Shown: in pieces, positions 14,416 to 21,978 of the stretch
How positions within the stretch are numbered: position 1 is the first letter of the stretch
Layout of the letters: the number at the start of each line of letters is the position of its first letter
Assembly: GCA_036278595.1 (NCBI GenBank)
Contig: DASUKS010000291.1
Coordinates: 1 to 35,841, forward strand
From: JADMII01 sp036278595
Lineage (GTDB): Bacteria > Chloroflexota > Dehalococcoidia > DSTF01 > JACRBR01
Direction of reading: 5' to 3'
Length of the DNA stretch: 35,841 nucleotides
Notes under the pieces: model-generated
Told to the model about the DNA's origin: nothing
The model's input: only the letters and a program-made list of their open reading frames with translations
The model's database searches: none
Translations under genes and position numbers: made by a program

Positions 14416-14436
14416 GTGCGGCCCTTGAGGCCGCAC
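14416..14436 (-). terminator. Hairpin after murJ
   Basis: GTGCGGCC at 14416-14423 and GGCCGCAC at 14429-14436 form an 8-base perfect stem with a 5-base loop, about 80 bases beyond the murJ stop and 30 bases before the zinc-ribbon start. The T-run is weak (ATTCAT). It may terminate murJ or attenuate the downstream gene. Confidence 0.52.
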
Positions 14437-14514
14437 TGTCGAGGATGCCAGGCCCGGAACCACCACAGCCAGTATATCGGCCCGGCGTGAACGCTCACAA
14501 CCTCGGAAAACCAC

Positions 14515-16164
14515 CTATCTTTCCATGATCGCGCGCATGCTCGCCGGGAGCGGCACGCGCTCCACCACCGTCCGCGCCTCGACGCTCCCGAGCGCCCGTG
14601 TTGCGAAGTAGAACACCGCCGCGCCGCCACCCACCCCGCCGAGCACGGCCAGGCCGGCCTCGGGCTTGCTGGCGAGGTCGAGCAGGCCAGCGAGCCGCAG
14701 CAGCGCCAGCCAGAGCCCGATGAACTCGGCCATCAGCACCGTGGCCACGCACGTCGTGACCACCGACGCGATCGTCTTCTCGTTCTCGAGGCCGCCTATG
14801 CGCCGGTTCAGCGTCCGCAGCAGCAGCGTGAACTCGACGATCGTCGCCACCGACAACGACGCCGCGAGCCCGCCGACCCCGAACGGCCATACCAGGATCA
14901 AAGACAGCACGAGGTTGATGACCATCGAGACCACCGCGAACGTGACAGGCGTCCGCGTGTCGCTCAGCGCGTAGTACCCGCGGCTCAGGATCTCGATGCC
15001 GCTATGGGCGAAGAGCGCCACGGCATAAAACACCAGTGCGTCGACGACAAGATTCGTCGACGACTGCCCGAAGGCGCCGCTTCTCAGCAGGAACGCGATG
15101 AGCGGCTTCGCCAGGATCATCAGCCCCACGCTTGCCGGGATCGTGAGGTACAGGATCAGGCGCAGCGACTTTGACAGCGTCTCGCGCAGGTCGCCCTCCT
15201 GCCGCGCCGCCTGCTCGGCCAGCCGCGGGAACACCGCGGTCGAGATCGCCATCCCGAAGAGCCCGAGCGGCGTCATGACGATCAGCCAGGCATAGTTCAC
15301 CGCCGAGATCGCGCCGGAGCTGACGATCGAGGCGAAGAACGTCGCGATCAGGAAGTTGAACTGGAACGCCGCCAGGCCGATGACGCGTGGCGCCATCAGG
15401 CGCCCCACTTCGCGCACCGCCGCGTCCTTCCACTCCATGATCGGCTGCCAGCGCATGCCCACCAGGTTGAGCGCCGGGATCTGCACCAGCAGGTGCACGA
15501 ACGCGCCGATCACCACCGCGAAGGCCAGCACCCGCACATCGTGCGATATGAGTGCGCCGACGATGATCGCCGCGTTGTAGAACATGGGCGCGAGCGCCGG
15601 CGCGAGGAAATGGTGGCGCGCGTTCAGAATCCCCATGAACATGCCGCTGACCGCGAACAGCACGGAGGACATCAGCATGATGCGCGTCAGGTCGACCGCA
15701 AGCGACGTCAACTCCGCATGCTGACCGGTCGAATCACCGAGACCCGGCGCCGTCAACGGTACGATCAGCGGCGCGATCAGCAGCCCGATCACCGCGACCG
15801 CGACGGTGGCCAGGAGCAGCAGGTTCAGTACCGAAGAGGCCAGACGCCACGCCTCGCGCTCGCTCCGGTTCGCCACCACCTTCGCGAACGTCGGGATGAA
15901 GGCGCTCCCTAACGTCGCGCCGGCGATGAGCTGGAACACGAGGTCCGGGATGCGGAACGCCACGAAGTACGCGTCCAGGTTCGGGCTGGTGCCGTACTGG
16001 TGCGCGATCGCGACGGTGCGCAGAAGTCCAAGGAGCCGGCTGCCAAGGAACCCCAGCGCCACTATCGAGGCGGCGGCCGCGAGGCTCGGCGGCTCTACGA
16101 CAGCGGCGGGCTCTGCGACTTCCTCATCCTCCTGGAAGAAGCGCTCCCGCAGGGTTCGGAGCAT
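14515..16164 (-). CDS. murJ: Lipid II flippase MurJ (MviN family)
   Basis: This 549-residue polytopic protein of the MOP superfamily flips the peptidoglycan precursor lipid II across the membrane. Family segments include the region around residues 37-55 (GFLGSRLLGLLRTVAIA), DAYFVAFRIPDLVFQLIAGATLGSAFIPTF and ISTAVFPRLAEQAA. The length suits about 14 transmembrane helices. The N-terminal 25 residues are an acidic cytoplasmic extension. The ribosome binding site is weak. It is transcribed divergently from rpsT from a promoter with TATGAT and TTGTTG. Together with the L,D-transpeptidase it indicates that the organism makes peptidoglycan. Confidence 0.94.
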   Translation of the reverse strand: MLRTLRERFFQEDEEVAEPAAVVEPPSLAAAASIVALGFLGSRLLGLLRTVAIAHQYGTSPNLDAYFVAFRIPDLVFQLIAGATLGSAFIPTFAKVVANRSEREAWRLASSVLNLLLLATVAVAVIGLLIAPLIVPLTAPGLGDSTGQHAELTSLAVDLTRIMLMSSVLFAVSGMFMGILNARHHFLAPALAPMFYNAAIIVGALISHDVRVLAFAVVIGAFVHLLVQIPALNLVGMRWQPIMEWKDAAVREVGRLMAPRVIGLAAFQFNFLIATFFASIVSSGAISAVNYAWLIVMTPLGLFGMAISTAVFPRLAEQAARQEGDLRETLSKSLRLILYLTIPASVGLMILAKPLIAFLLRSGAFGQSSTNLVVDALVFYAVALFAHSGIEILSRGYYALSDTRTPVTFAVVSMVINLVLSLILVWPFGVGGLAASLSVATIVEFTLLLRTLNRRIGGLENEKTIASVVTTCVATVLMAEFIGLWLALLRLAGLLDLASKPEAGLAVLGGVGGGAAVFYFATRALGSVEARTVVERVPLPASMRAIMER

Positions 16165-16208
16165 AGGCGTACATCTCGCGGAGCGGCGCCCGCTACGAGC
16201 GTCGCCGC

Positions 16209-16237
16209 ATCATACTATGGGCGCGGAAGGGCAACAA
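16209..16237 (-). promoter_or_regulatory. murJ promoter
   Basis: On the minus strand, -35 TTGTTG (16232-16237) and -10 TATGAT (16209-16214) are 17 bases apart, predicting a start near 16203 and a leader of about 39 bases. The -10 region mirrors that of the divergent rpsT promoter: TCATACTAT at 16210-16218 is the reverse complement of ATAGTATGA at 16268-16276. Confidence 0.5.
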
Positions 16238-16245
16238 CGCCCCGC

Positions 16246-16274
16246 TGGACAGACGACCGGCGCCCCGATAGTAT
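16246..16274 (+). promoter_or_regulatory. rpsT promoter
   Basis: TGGACA at 16246-16251 (5 of 6 matches to the -35) and TAGTAT at 16269-16274 (-10) are exactly 17 bases apart. The predicted start is near 16281, giving a leader of about 25 bases with GGAGG at 16293-16297. Confidence 0.62.
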
Positions 16275-16305
16275 GACCCGTTAGCCGAATTCGGAGGAAT
16301 GTCCT

Positions 16306-16692
16306 TTGGCCCACTCGAAGTCCGCGCTCAAGCGCTGGCGCCAGAACGAGGCGCACCGCGCCCGCAACAAGTCCGTCCGCAGCGCCACCCGCAGTGCCGT
16401 GAAGAAGGCCCACACGGCCATCACAGCCGGCGATTCCGAAGCCCAGGCGGCGATCCGCGAAGCCGCGAGCATCTTGGACCGCGCCGCCAAGACGCATGTC
16501 GTCCACAAGAACGCTGTCGCGCGGCACAAGTCCCGCATGATGCGCCAGTTGAACGCCGCATCCGCCGCACCGGCTGCCGTCGAGGCCACCGCGCCGTCCC
16601 GCACCCGCAAGGCATCGGGGACGAAGACCGCGCCGAAGACTACCCGCGCCAAGACCGCCGCGAAGCCGCGCACGACGAAGGCGAAGAGCTAG
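16306..16692 (+). CDS. rpsT: 30S ribosomal protein S20
   Basis: The 128-residue protein carries the S20 fold in residues 1-86: AHSKSALKRWRQNEAHRARNK, SAVKKAHTAI, then LDRAAKTHVVHKNAVARHKSRM. S20 binds 16S rRNA early in small-subunit assembly. It starts at TTG with GGAGG 8 bases upstream. E. coli rpsT also starts at UUG, where the weak codon takes part in autoregulation. An out-of-frame ATG at 16299 lies between the ribosome binding site and the TTG. Residues 87-128 form an extra tail of Ala, Lys, Thr and Pro, basic and probably disordered. A strong terminator follows. Confidence 0.96.
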   Translation: MAHSKSALKRWRQNEAHRARNKSVRSATRSAVKKAHTAITAGDSEAQAAIREAASILDRAAKTHVVHKNAVARHKSRMMRQLNAASAAPAAVEATAPSRTRKASGTKTAPKTTRAKTAAKPRTTKAKS

Positions 16693-16718
16693 CTCACTGC
16701 TTCCGATGCGAAGACAAG

Positions 16719-16743
16719 ACGCCCGTCAGCGGACGGGCGTTTT
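16719..16743 (+). terminator. Intrinsic terminator of rpsT
   Basis: ACGCCCGTC at 16719-16727 and GACGGGCGT at 16732-16740 form a 9-base perfect stem with a 4-base loop, followed by TTTTC. It begins 26 bases after the rpsT stop and is the clearest intrinsic terminator in the window. Confidence 0.9.
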
Positions 16744-16765
16744 CGTGCGCCAGGAGAGAGCGCGC

Positions 16766-17497
16766 ATGGAAGATCCACAGTTCGCGGCGGCCGCTGCATG
16801 GGAAGAGTCGGCGCCCGCGTACATCGCGTTCCAGGACCGCCGCGATCCCAACCGCACGATCCTGCTCGACCCCGAGATGCTGCGTCTCTGCGGCGATGTC
16901 GAAGGCCGCCGCGTGCTCGACCTCGGCTGCGGCGAGGGTCGCTTCTGCCGCATGCTCGCCGAGCGCGGCGCCCGCACCGCAGGCCTCGACCTCACGCCGC
17001 AGATGGTGCGCACGGCGGCAGAGCGCGACGCCGGCCATGGCTCGTACATGCGCGCCGGCGCCGAGCGCCTTCCCCTCCGCTCTGGAACGTTCGATCTGAT
17101 CGTCAGCTACGTCACGCTCGTCGATATCACCGGCTACCGCGAAGCCATCGCCGAAGCGGCGCGCGTGCTGAGGCCGGGCGGCAGGCTCGTCGTGGCGAAC
17201 CTCGGGTTCGTGACCGCGTCGGCCGGCTGGCTGCGCGACGAGCAGGGGCGTCGCCTGTACCACCGCGTCGACCGCTACGCCGACGAGTGGTCGCGGGAGC
17301 TCGAGTGGGCAGGCATGCGCATTGTCAACTGGCACCGCCCGCTGGCGAACTACATGCAGGCGTATCTCGGCGCCGGCCTGGTCCTGCGCGAGTTCCTCGA
17401 GCCGGTCCCGACCGATGAGTCCCTCCGCGAGAACGAGGAGTTCGAGGACTGGTTCCGCGTGCCGTTCTTCACCGTCATGCGATGGGACAAGCCCTGA
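16766..17497 (+). CDS. Class I SAM-dependent methyltransferase
   Basis: This 243-residue protein is a Rossmann-fold methyltransferase of the UbiE/Methyltransf_11 type. Motif I reads VLDLGCGEG at residues 50-58, the acidic residue after strand 2 is in GLDLTPQM, and motif post-I/III is seen as RVLRPGGRLVVAN. AGGAGAG at 16752-16758, seven bases before ATG 16766, decides the start over the upstream in-frame codon at 16706, which lies inside the rpsT terminator. The C-terminal 70 residues (WHRPLANYMQAYLGAG onward) resemble small-molecule methyltransferases. Substrate unknown. It converges with the dehydrogenase gene that ends five bases away. Confidence 0.9.
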   Translation: MEDPQFAAAAAWEESAPAYIAFQDRRDPNRTILLDPEMLRLCGDVEGRRVLDLGCGEGRFCRMLAERGARTAGLDLTPQMVRTAAERDAGHGSYMRAGAERLPLRSGTFDLIVSYVTLVDITGYREAIAEAARVLRPGGRLVVANLGFVTASAGWLRDEQGRRLYHRVDRYADEWSRELEWAGMRIVNWHRPLANYMQAYLGAGLVLREFLEPVPTDESLRENEEFEDWFRVPFFTVMRWDKP

Positions 17498-17502
17498 CGC
17501 GT

Positions 17503-18624
17503 TCAGGCGCCATCAAGCGAGAACTGCTCGACGAGCGTATCGAGCGCCAGCGCAAGCGGCGGCCGGAGCGCCGTCCCGGCGAACGCATCGCACAGCAAGC
17601 GCGCGACAGGCGACTTCCGCGTATAGTGCCGCCCTCCCGCGAGCGCGAACAGCTCCGCACAGAGCTTCGTCGACTCCTGCGTAACGTACGTCTTCGTCCG
17701 CAGCACGCGTCCCGCGAACTCCGGTCCGGCAGCAGCACGCCACATCGATGCCGTCTCCAGGAGGTATGCGCGCAGCGCCTCGATGCGCATCTGCGCGTCC
17801 GCGAAGCGCAGCCGCAGCGCCGGCGACGACGGCGCCGGCACGGCGAGCTGCCGCAGCATCGACGATGCGCAGCCGAGCGGGATCGCCGCGAACAGGCAGA
17901 ACCAGTACTGGAGCGGCTGCACGATACGCAGGAAGTCGGGGAAGCCAAGGAGCGCTTCGGCCGGTGCATCGTCGTAGCGCACGGTCTGGCTCTCCGTTGG
18001 CCGCATGCCAAACCCGTCCCAGTCCTGCAGCACCGTCACGCCCGCCGCGTCGGGCCTGATGATGAAGAACTCGACGACGCCGGCACCAGCCAGGTCATCC
18101 TGCGAGACTTTCGCCGTCGAGAAGAACCACGTAGCGTTCGTGCCCGATGACGCCAGGATCTTCTCGCCGGTGATCCGGAAAGCGCCGCGTTCGTCCTTCG
18201 CCGCCACTGTCTTCGTCGCCTCGAGCGAGCCGCCCGCGCCGCGCTCGGAGTTCGCCGCCGCATACCACGCGCCCGCACGATAGTCCGCCGCCGCCGCTTC
18301 GACCTGGCGTGCCCATGCCGCGCGATGCTCGTCCGGCGCCACATTGGCGCCCTGGCCGTAGATCCCGGCGAGCCCCAGCGGCATCGACGTGAGGAGCGCC
18401 ATCGATGGTGAGCTCGCCGCAAGCGTCTCCGTGATGCGCACGGCGTCAGCGAGCGAGCAGCCGCTGCCGCCGAGCGCCGATGGGAACGGCGCCATCAGCA
18501 GCCGGCTCGCGCGCACGGCGTCGAAGCTCTCGCGCGAAAACTCGTCCGGCGAGCGCAGTTCGCACTCGCCGCATCGCTCCGCGACTGCTCGTGCCAGATC
18601 GAGCAGATCAGCCTGGACGGCCAA
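17503..18624 (-). CDS. Acyl-CoA dehydrogenase-fold protein, DszC/monooxygenase-like
   Basis: The 373-residue protein has the acyl-CoA dehydrogenase fold: an N-terminal helical domain with PFPSALGGSG, a middle beta domain (ITGEKILASSG) and a C-terminal helical bundle with ALAGGRHYTRKSPVARLLCDA. Where dehydrogenases have the catalytic Glu in IYEGT, this protein reads TALRPP, with Arg354 at that position. Loss of the catalytic base is typical of DszC/SfnB-type flavin-dependent monooxygenases and related non-dehydrogenase members. It starts at TTG with GGGAGG six bases upstream. It is isolated on the minus strand after the rpsI terminator. Substrate unknown; a sulfur compound or xenobiotic oxygenation is only a family-based suggestion. 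Confidence 0.83.
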   Translation of the reverse strand: MAVQADLLDLARAVAERCGECELRSPDEFSRESFDAVRASRLLMAPFPSALGGSGCSLADAVRITETLAASSPSMALLTSMPLGLAGIYGQGANVAPDEHRAAWARQVEAAAADYRAGAWYAAANSERGAGGSLEATKTVAAKDERGAFRITGEKILASSGTNATWFFSTAKVSQDDLAGAGVVEFFIIRPDAAGVTVLQDWDGFGMRPTESQTVRYDDAPAEALLGFPDFLRIVQPLQYWFCLFAAIPLGCASSMLRQLAVPAPSSPALRLRFADAQMRIEALRAYLLETASMWRAAAGPEFAGRVLRTKTYVTQESTKLCAELFALAGGRHYTRKSPVARLLCDAFAGTALRPPLALALDTLVEQFSLDGA

Positions 18625-18704
18625 GGCGCGCCTCCCGACAAAAGATTGGACATAGCATATCTTACGAACGAGGCCGCCGACGCGAGCGGTCTCAGCAATA
18701 CGGA

Positions 18705-18733
18705 AACAGCCGGTCGAAGTTCGACAGGCTGTT
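18705..18733 (-). terminator. Terminator of the ribosomal superoperon after rpsI
   Basis: AACAGCC at 18705-18711 pairs with GGCTGTT at 18727-18733. An inner GTCG/CGAC stem and AAGTT loop, separated by one mismatch, extend it. On the minus strand the stem is followed by TTTCC. It lies 33 bases past the rpsI stop and before the next gene. Confidence 0.7.
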
Positions 18734-18765
18734 CATGTTCGCGTTTGCTCTGCGCCTGCGTGCGG

Positions 18766-19167
18766 CTAGCGCTTCGTGTACTGCGGCGCCTTGCGGGCCC
18801 GCTTGAGGCCCACCTTCTTGCGCTCCTTCATGCGCGAGTCGCGCGTCAGGAGGCTCTGGCGCCGCAACGGCGTCTTGTTGGCTTCGTCAGAGACCGCCAG
18901 CGCGCGCGCGATGCCGTGCGAGACGGCGCCGGCCCAGCCCGTGATGCCACCGCCCGCGACGCGCGCCTGCACGTTGAAGCGGTCCGCCGCTCCCACCGCC
19001 TTGAGCGGCGCCAGCACCGCCGTCTGGTGCGTACCGCGCGTGAACACGTCGAGGTAGCCCTTGCCATTGATCAGGATCTCGCCGCTCCCCGGGTAGAGCC
19101 TGACGCGCGCAACCGCTGTCTTGCGGCGGCCGGTGCCGTAGAAATATCGCTCTGTGGTAGTCGCCAT
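18766..19167 (-). CDS. rpsI: 30S ribosomal protein S9
   Basis: The 133-residue protein is a complete S9: the N-terminal GTGRRKTAVARVRL, the central GGGITGWAGAVSHGIARAL, and the tail ending in the conserved KAPQYTKR that reaches the P-site tRNA in the ribosome. It is the last gene of the superoperon, 20 bases after rplM, the usual L13-S9 pairing. A terminator hairpin lies just beyond. Confidence 0.98.
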   Translation of the reverse strand: MATTTERYFYGTGRRKTAVARVRLYPGSGEILINGKGYLDVFTRGTHQTAVLAPLKAVGAADRFNVQARVAGGGITGWAGAVSHGIARALAVSDEANKTPLRRQSLLTRDSRMKERKKVGLKRARKAPQYTKR

Positions 19168-19187
19168 CGATACCTCCGCGCCGCGGC

Positions 19188-19637
19188 TTACGCGCCGGCG
19201 CTGTCCTTTCGCGCCTTCCCCTTGCCCGCGTTCACCTGCGGAGCGTGCGGGTGCTCCGGACCCGCGTACACCTTGAGCCGCCGCAGCAGCTTCGCGCCGT
19301 GCGCGTTGTGCGGCAACATGCCCTTCACCGCGTACTCGATGACCCGCTCCGGCCGCGTCTTGATCAGCTTCTCCTGCGTGATCGAGCGGAGCCCGCCCGG
19401 GTACATCGTGTGCCGGTAGTACTTCTTCTCCGTCATGTCGCCCGTCACTTTGACCTTCGCCGCGTTGATCACGACGACGAAGTCGCCTGCCGGCATCGAC
19501 GGCGTGAAGGACGGCCGCTTCTTGCCGCGCAGCGTCGATGCGATGTCGGACGCCATGCGCCCGAGCGACTGGCCCGCCGCGTCAACGACGTGCCACTGCT
19601 CTTCAATATCGCCGGGCTTCAGTGTGTACGTGCTCAT
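19188..19637 (-). CDS. rplM: 50S ribosomal protein L13
   Basis: This 149-residue protein is L13, an early assembly protein of the large subunit. Typical segments are WHVVDAAGQSLGRMASDIA, LRGKKRPSFTPSMPAGDFVVVINA and AVKGMLPHNAHG. ATG 19637 gives the family N-terminus (MSTYTLKPG). The longer frame to 19679 adds unrelated residues. The start lies 35 bases inside truA, so its translation is probably coupled to truA. Confidence 0.97.
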   Translation of the reverse strand: MSTYTLKPGDIEEQWHVVDAAGQSLGRMASDIASTLRGKKRPSFTPSMPAGDFVVVINAAKVKVTGDMTEKKYYRHTMYPGGLRSITQEKLIKTRPERVIEYAVKGMLPHNAHGAKLLRRLKVYAGPEHPHAPQVNAGKGKARKDSAGA

Positions 19638-20430
19638 CCGTCCCGTCCGTCTCTCCGGCCCCGAACCGGAGGCCGTCATACGCTACCGACACAAGGTACA
19701 GCCCGCAAGCGGGCGCCGACGGCCCTGCCGTCGCTGGCTTCGCTTCCTCCAGCAGCCGGACGAGCGCTTCCTCGCTCATCCGCCCGCTTCCAACTTCGAC
19801 GAGCGCCCCGACGGTCCGCCGCACCTGGTGCGGCAGGAACGCCTCCGCCTCCATCTCGATCCGCAGGCACTCGCCTGCGCTCGCTACCTCGCACCGCCGC
19901 AGCGTCCGCCGCGTCGGCCCGTCGTACGGCCCCGCGAATGCCGCGAAGTCGTGCGCGCCCTCGAGCATCCGCGCCGCCCGGCGCATCGTTTCGATGTCCA
20001 GCGCGCGACTCACGTGCCACACGCGCCCGCGCAGCAGCGCCGGCCGCTCGCGCCGCCGCGCGATCAGGTAGCGGTAGCGCCGGCTCTCCGCGTCGCGTCG
20101 CGGGTCGAACTCCGGCGCCGCTTCCACCGCGTCGCGCACCGCGACGTCCTCCGGCAGAAAGTGGTTCAGCCCGCGCACGGCTGCCGCGGCCGGCAACCGC
20201 TTGCTCGTACCGAACGCCGCGACCTGTCCCATCGCATGTACGCCGGCATCGGTGCGCCCCGCAAACGCGGCGCGCACCCGCTCGCCTGTAAGGTTGTTAA
20301 TGGCCGCCTCCAGCTCTGCCTGGACCGTGCGGCCGTTCTCCTGGTACTGCGAACCGCTGAACGCAGTCCCGTCGTATTCCAGCAGCAGCGCGATGCGACG
20401 CGCGCGTGCCGGTGCGTTCTCCGACGTCAC
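19603..20430 (-). CDS. truA: tRNA pseudouridine(38-40) synthase TruA
   Basis: This 275-residue enzyme makes pseudouridine at positions 38-40 of the tRNA anticodon arm. The catalytic Asp61 is in the invariant GRTDAGVHA segment. RRYRYLI, the FAAFAGP segment and FLPHQVRRTVGALVEVG mark the rest of the domain. Its ATG overlaps the rplQ stop (ATGA). Its last 11 codons overlap rplM in another frame, giving a C-terminal tail (DEHVHTEARRY) that has no family counterpart. Placement between rplQ and rplM is conserved in many bacteria. Confidence 0.96.
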   Translation of the reverse strand: MTSENAPARARRIALLLEYDGTAFSGSQYQENGRTVQAELEAAINNLTGERVRAAFAGRTDAGVHAMGQVAAFGTSKRLPAAAAVRGLNHFLPEDVAVRDAVEAAPEFDPRRDAESRRYRYLIARRRERPALLRGRVWHVSRALDIETMRRAARMLEGAHDFAAFAGPYDGPTRRTLRRCEVASAGECLRIEMEAEAFLPHQVRRTVGALVEVGSGRMSEEALVRLLEEAKPATAGPSAPACGLYLVSVAYDGLRFGAGETDGTDEHVHTEARRY

Positions 20431-20795
20431 GCTGTGACGGCGCGCTCCACCAGCTCCAGCTGCGCCATCGGCGCGCCGTCGCCGACCCGCGGACCCAGCT
20501 TGATGATACGCGTGTAACCGCCCGGGCGCGCGGCGAAGCGCGGCGCGATTTCGCCGAACAGCTTGTCCACCACATCCTTGTCGTTGATGTACGCCAGCGC
20601 TCGCCGGCGCGCGTGCACCGTGCCGTCCTTGCCGAGCGTCACCATCTTCTCGGCGAGCGGCCGCACCTCCTTGGCCTTCGCCTCGGTCGTCTTCAGCCGC
20701 TCGTACCGAAGCAGGTCGCCGACCATCGTCCGGAACATCGCGATGCGCGCGTCCGAAGGCCGGTCGAACTTGCGTCCCTTGACCTTGTGGCGCAT
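20427..20795 (-). CDS. rplQ: 50S ribosomal protein L17
   Basis: The 122-residue protein is L17, at the exit-tunnel side of the large subunit. The N-terminus (MRHKVKGRKFDRPSDARIAM) and the GGYTRIIKLGPRVGDGAPMA region are diagnostic. It starts two bases after the rpoA stop (TAG-CG-ATG) and its stop overlaps truA by four bases. Confidence 0.98.
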   Translation of the reverse strand: MRHKVKGRKFDRPSDARIAMFRTMVGDLLRYERLKTTEAKAKEVRPLAEKMVTLGKDGTVHARRRALAYINDKDVVDKLFGEIAPRFAARPGGYTRIIKLGPRVGDGAPMAQLELVERAVTA

Positions 20796-20797
20796 CG

Positions 20798-21904
20798 CTA
20801 CTCTTCCCTCTCGCGCCGCCGGACGAGTTCCGACGGATCCTCGCCAGCCTCGCGCAGCGCCTCGATCAGTGCGGCGCCGAGCGGGCTCAGGTCCTCGCTC
20901 TCACGTTCCGACTCCGTCGCTGCTGGAGCGCTCGCGCCGATCGGCGTGCCGGAGCGCTCCTCGCCACCATCCTCCGATGGCGACAGCAGGTTCAGCTCGA
21001 TGAGCTTGTCACGCAGCTCGTCGTACGACTTGCGCCCGAAGTTGCGCAGGGAGAGCAGCTCGTCCTCGCTCTTCTCGAGCACCTGACCGACGGTCATCAA
21101 CCCGCTGCGCTTCAGGCAGTTGTACGCACGCACCGAGAGGTTCAGGTCTTCGATCGGCGTGTTGTACTTGTCCGGCGGCAGCGACGTGCCGACGCCCAGA
21201 CCGCGCTCGACGACCGGCGGCAGCGGCTTCCCGAGCTGCGCGAACATCCGCAGCTCGTCGACCAGGATCTCCGCGCTCTTGCTCACCGCATCGACGCCGG
21301 ACATCGTGCCGTCCGTCCACACCTCGAGCGTCAGCTTGTCGTAGTTCGTCATCTGCCCAACGCGCGTGTGTGTGACGTGGAAGTTCACGCGGCGCACCGG
21401 GGAGAAGATCGCGTCGACCGGGATCACGCCGATCGGCAGACCATCGCCCTGGCCCGCCGGCGCATAGCCGTTGCCCGGCTCGACGTTGAGCTCGACGGTC
21501 AGCCGCGCATCAGGCGAGTCCAGCGTCGCGAGGTGCAGCTCCGGATTGACGATCTCGTAGTCGGCCGTCACCTGGATCGCGTTCGCCGTCACCAGTCCCT
21601 CGCCCTGCGCCTCCAGGTACAGCTTGCCGGGCCGGTCCGAGTACGACCGCAGACGCAATTCCTTCAGGTTCAGCAGGAACTCCGTCGTGTCTTCCTTCAT
21701 GTGCGGCACGGTCGAGAACTCGTGCTCGACTTCCTCGATGCGCACGGACGTCACCGCCGCGCCCGGCAGCGAGCTCAGCAACACCCGCCGCAGCGCGTTG
21801 CCCAGCGTCGTCCCGAACCCGGCGCTCAGCGGCTCCGCAATGAGCCGTGCGTACGTATCCGTGTCTTCTTCTATCTCGATCTGTGCGGGTTCAAGTTCGT
21901 TCAA
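20798..21904 (-). CDS. rpoA: DNA-directed RNA polymerase alpha subunit
   Basis: The 368-residue subunit nucleates RNA polymerase assembly and contacts promoter UP elements and activators. The N-terminal domain shows GFGTTLGNALRRVLLSSLPG and the C-terminal domain shows NLSVRAYNCLKRSG and LRNFGRKSYDEL. I choose the TTG at 21904. It has GGGAGGAG (21910-21917) five bases upstream and gives an N-terminus equal in length to that of E. coli before the EPL segment. The frame is open back to ATG 21979, which overlaps the rpsD stop (TAATG) but has no ribosome binding site. Residues 308-368 are an extra acidic tail ending in a predicted helix (ALIEALREAGED), beyond the usual end of alpha. Confidence 0.96.
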   Translation of the reverse strand: MNELEPAQIEIEEDTDTYARLIAEPLSAGFGTTLGNALRRVLLSSLPGAAVTSVRIEEVEHEFSTVPHMKEDTTEFLLNLKELRLRSYSDRPGKLYLEAQGEGLVTANAIQVTADYEIVNPELHLATLDSPDARLTVELNVEPGNGYAPAGQGDGLPIGVIPVDAIFSPVRRVNFHVTHTRVGQMTNYDKLTLEVWTDGTMSGVDAVSKSAEILVDELRMFAQLGKPLPPVVERGLGVGTSLPPDKYNTPIEDLNLSVRAYNCLKRSGLMTVGQVLEKSEDELLSLRNFGRKSYDELRDKLIELNLLSPSEDGGEERSGTPIGASAPAATESERESEDLSPLGAALIEALREAGEDPSELVRRREREE

Positions 21905-21909
21905 TGTCG

Positions 21910-21917
21910 CTCCTCCC
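21910..21917 (-). promoter_or_regulatory. Ribosome binding site deciding the rpoA start
   Basis: GGGAGGAG on the minus strand, five bases before TTG 21904, is the only strong Shine-Dalgarno sequence in the 74-base rpsD-rpoA gap. It supports the TTG over the upstream ATG codons at 21964, 21973 and 21979. Confidence 0.75.
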
Positions 21918-21978
21918 TCGGTGAACAGTCGCGCCTCGGCCAGAGCTACCGCGGCGCCCGTCATGTTCGTCATGACCA

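Noticed and set aside
16299..17099. A 266-residue frame starting at the ATG just before the rpsT TTG
   Set aside because: It runs out of frame through rpsT and its terminator into the methyltransferase gene. I treat its ATG only as a possible decoy start.
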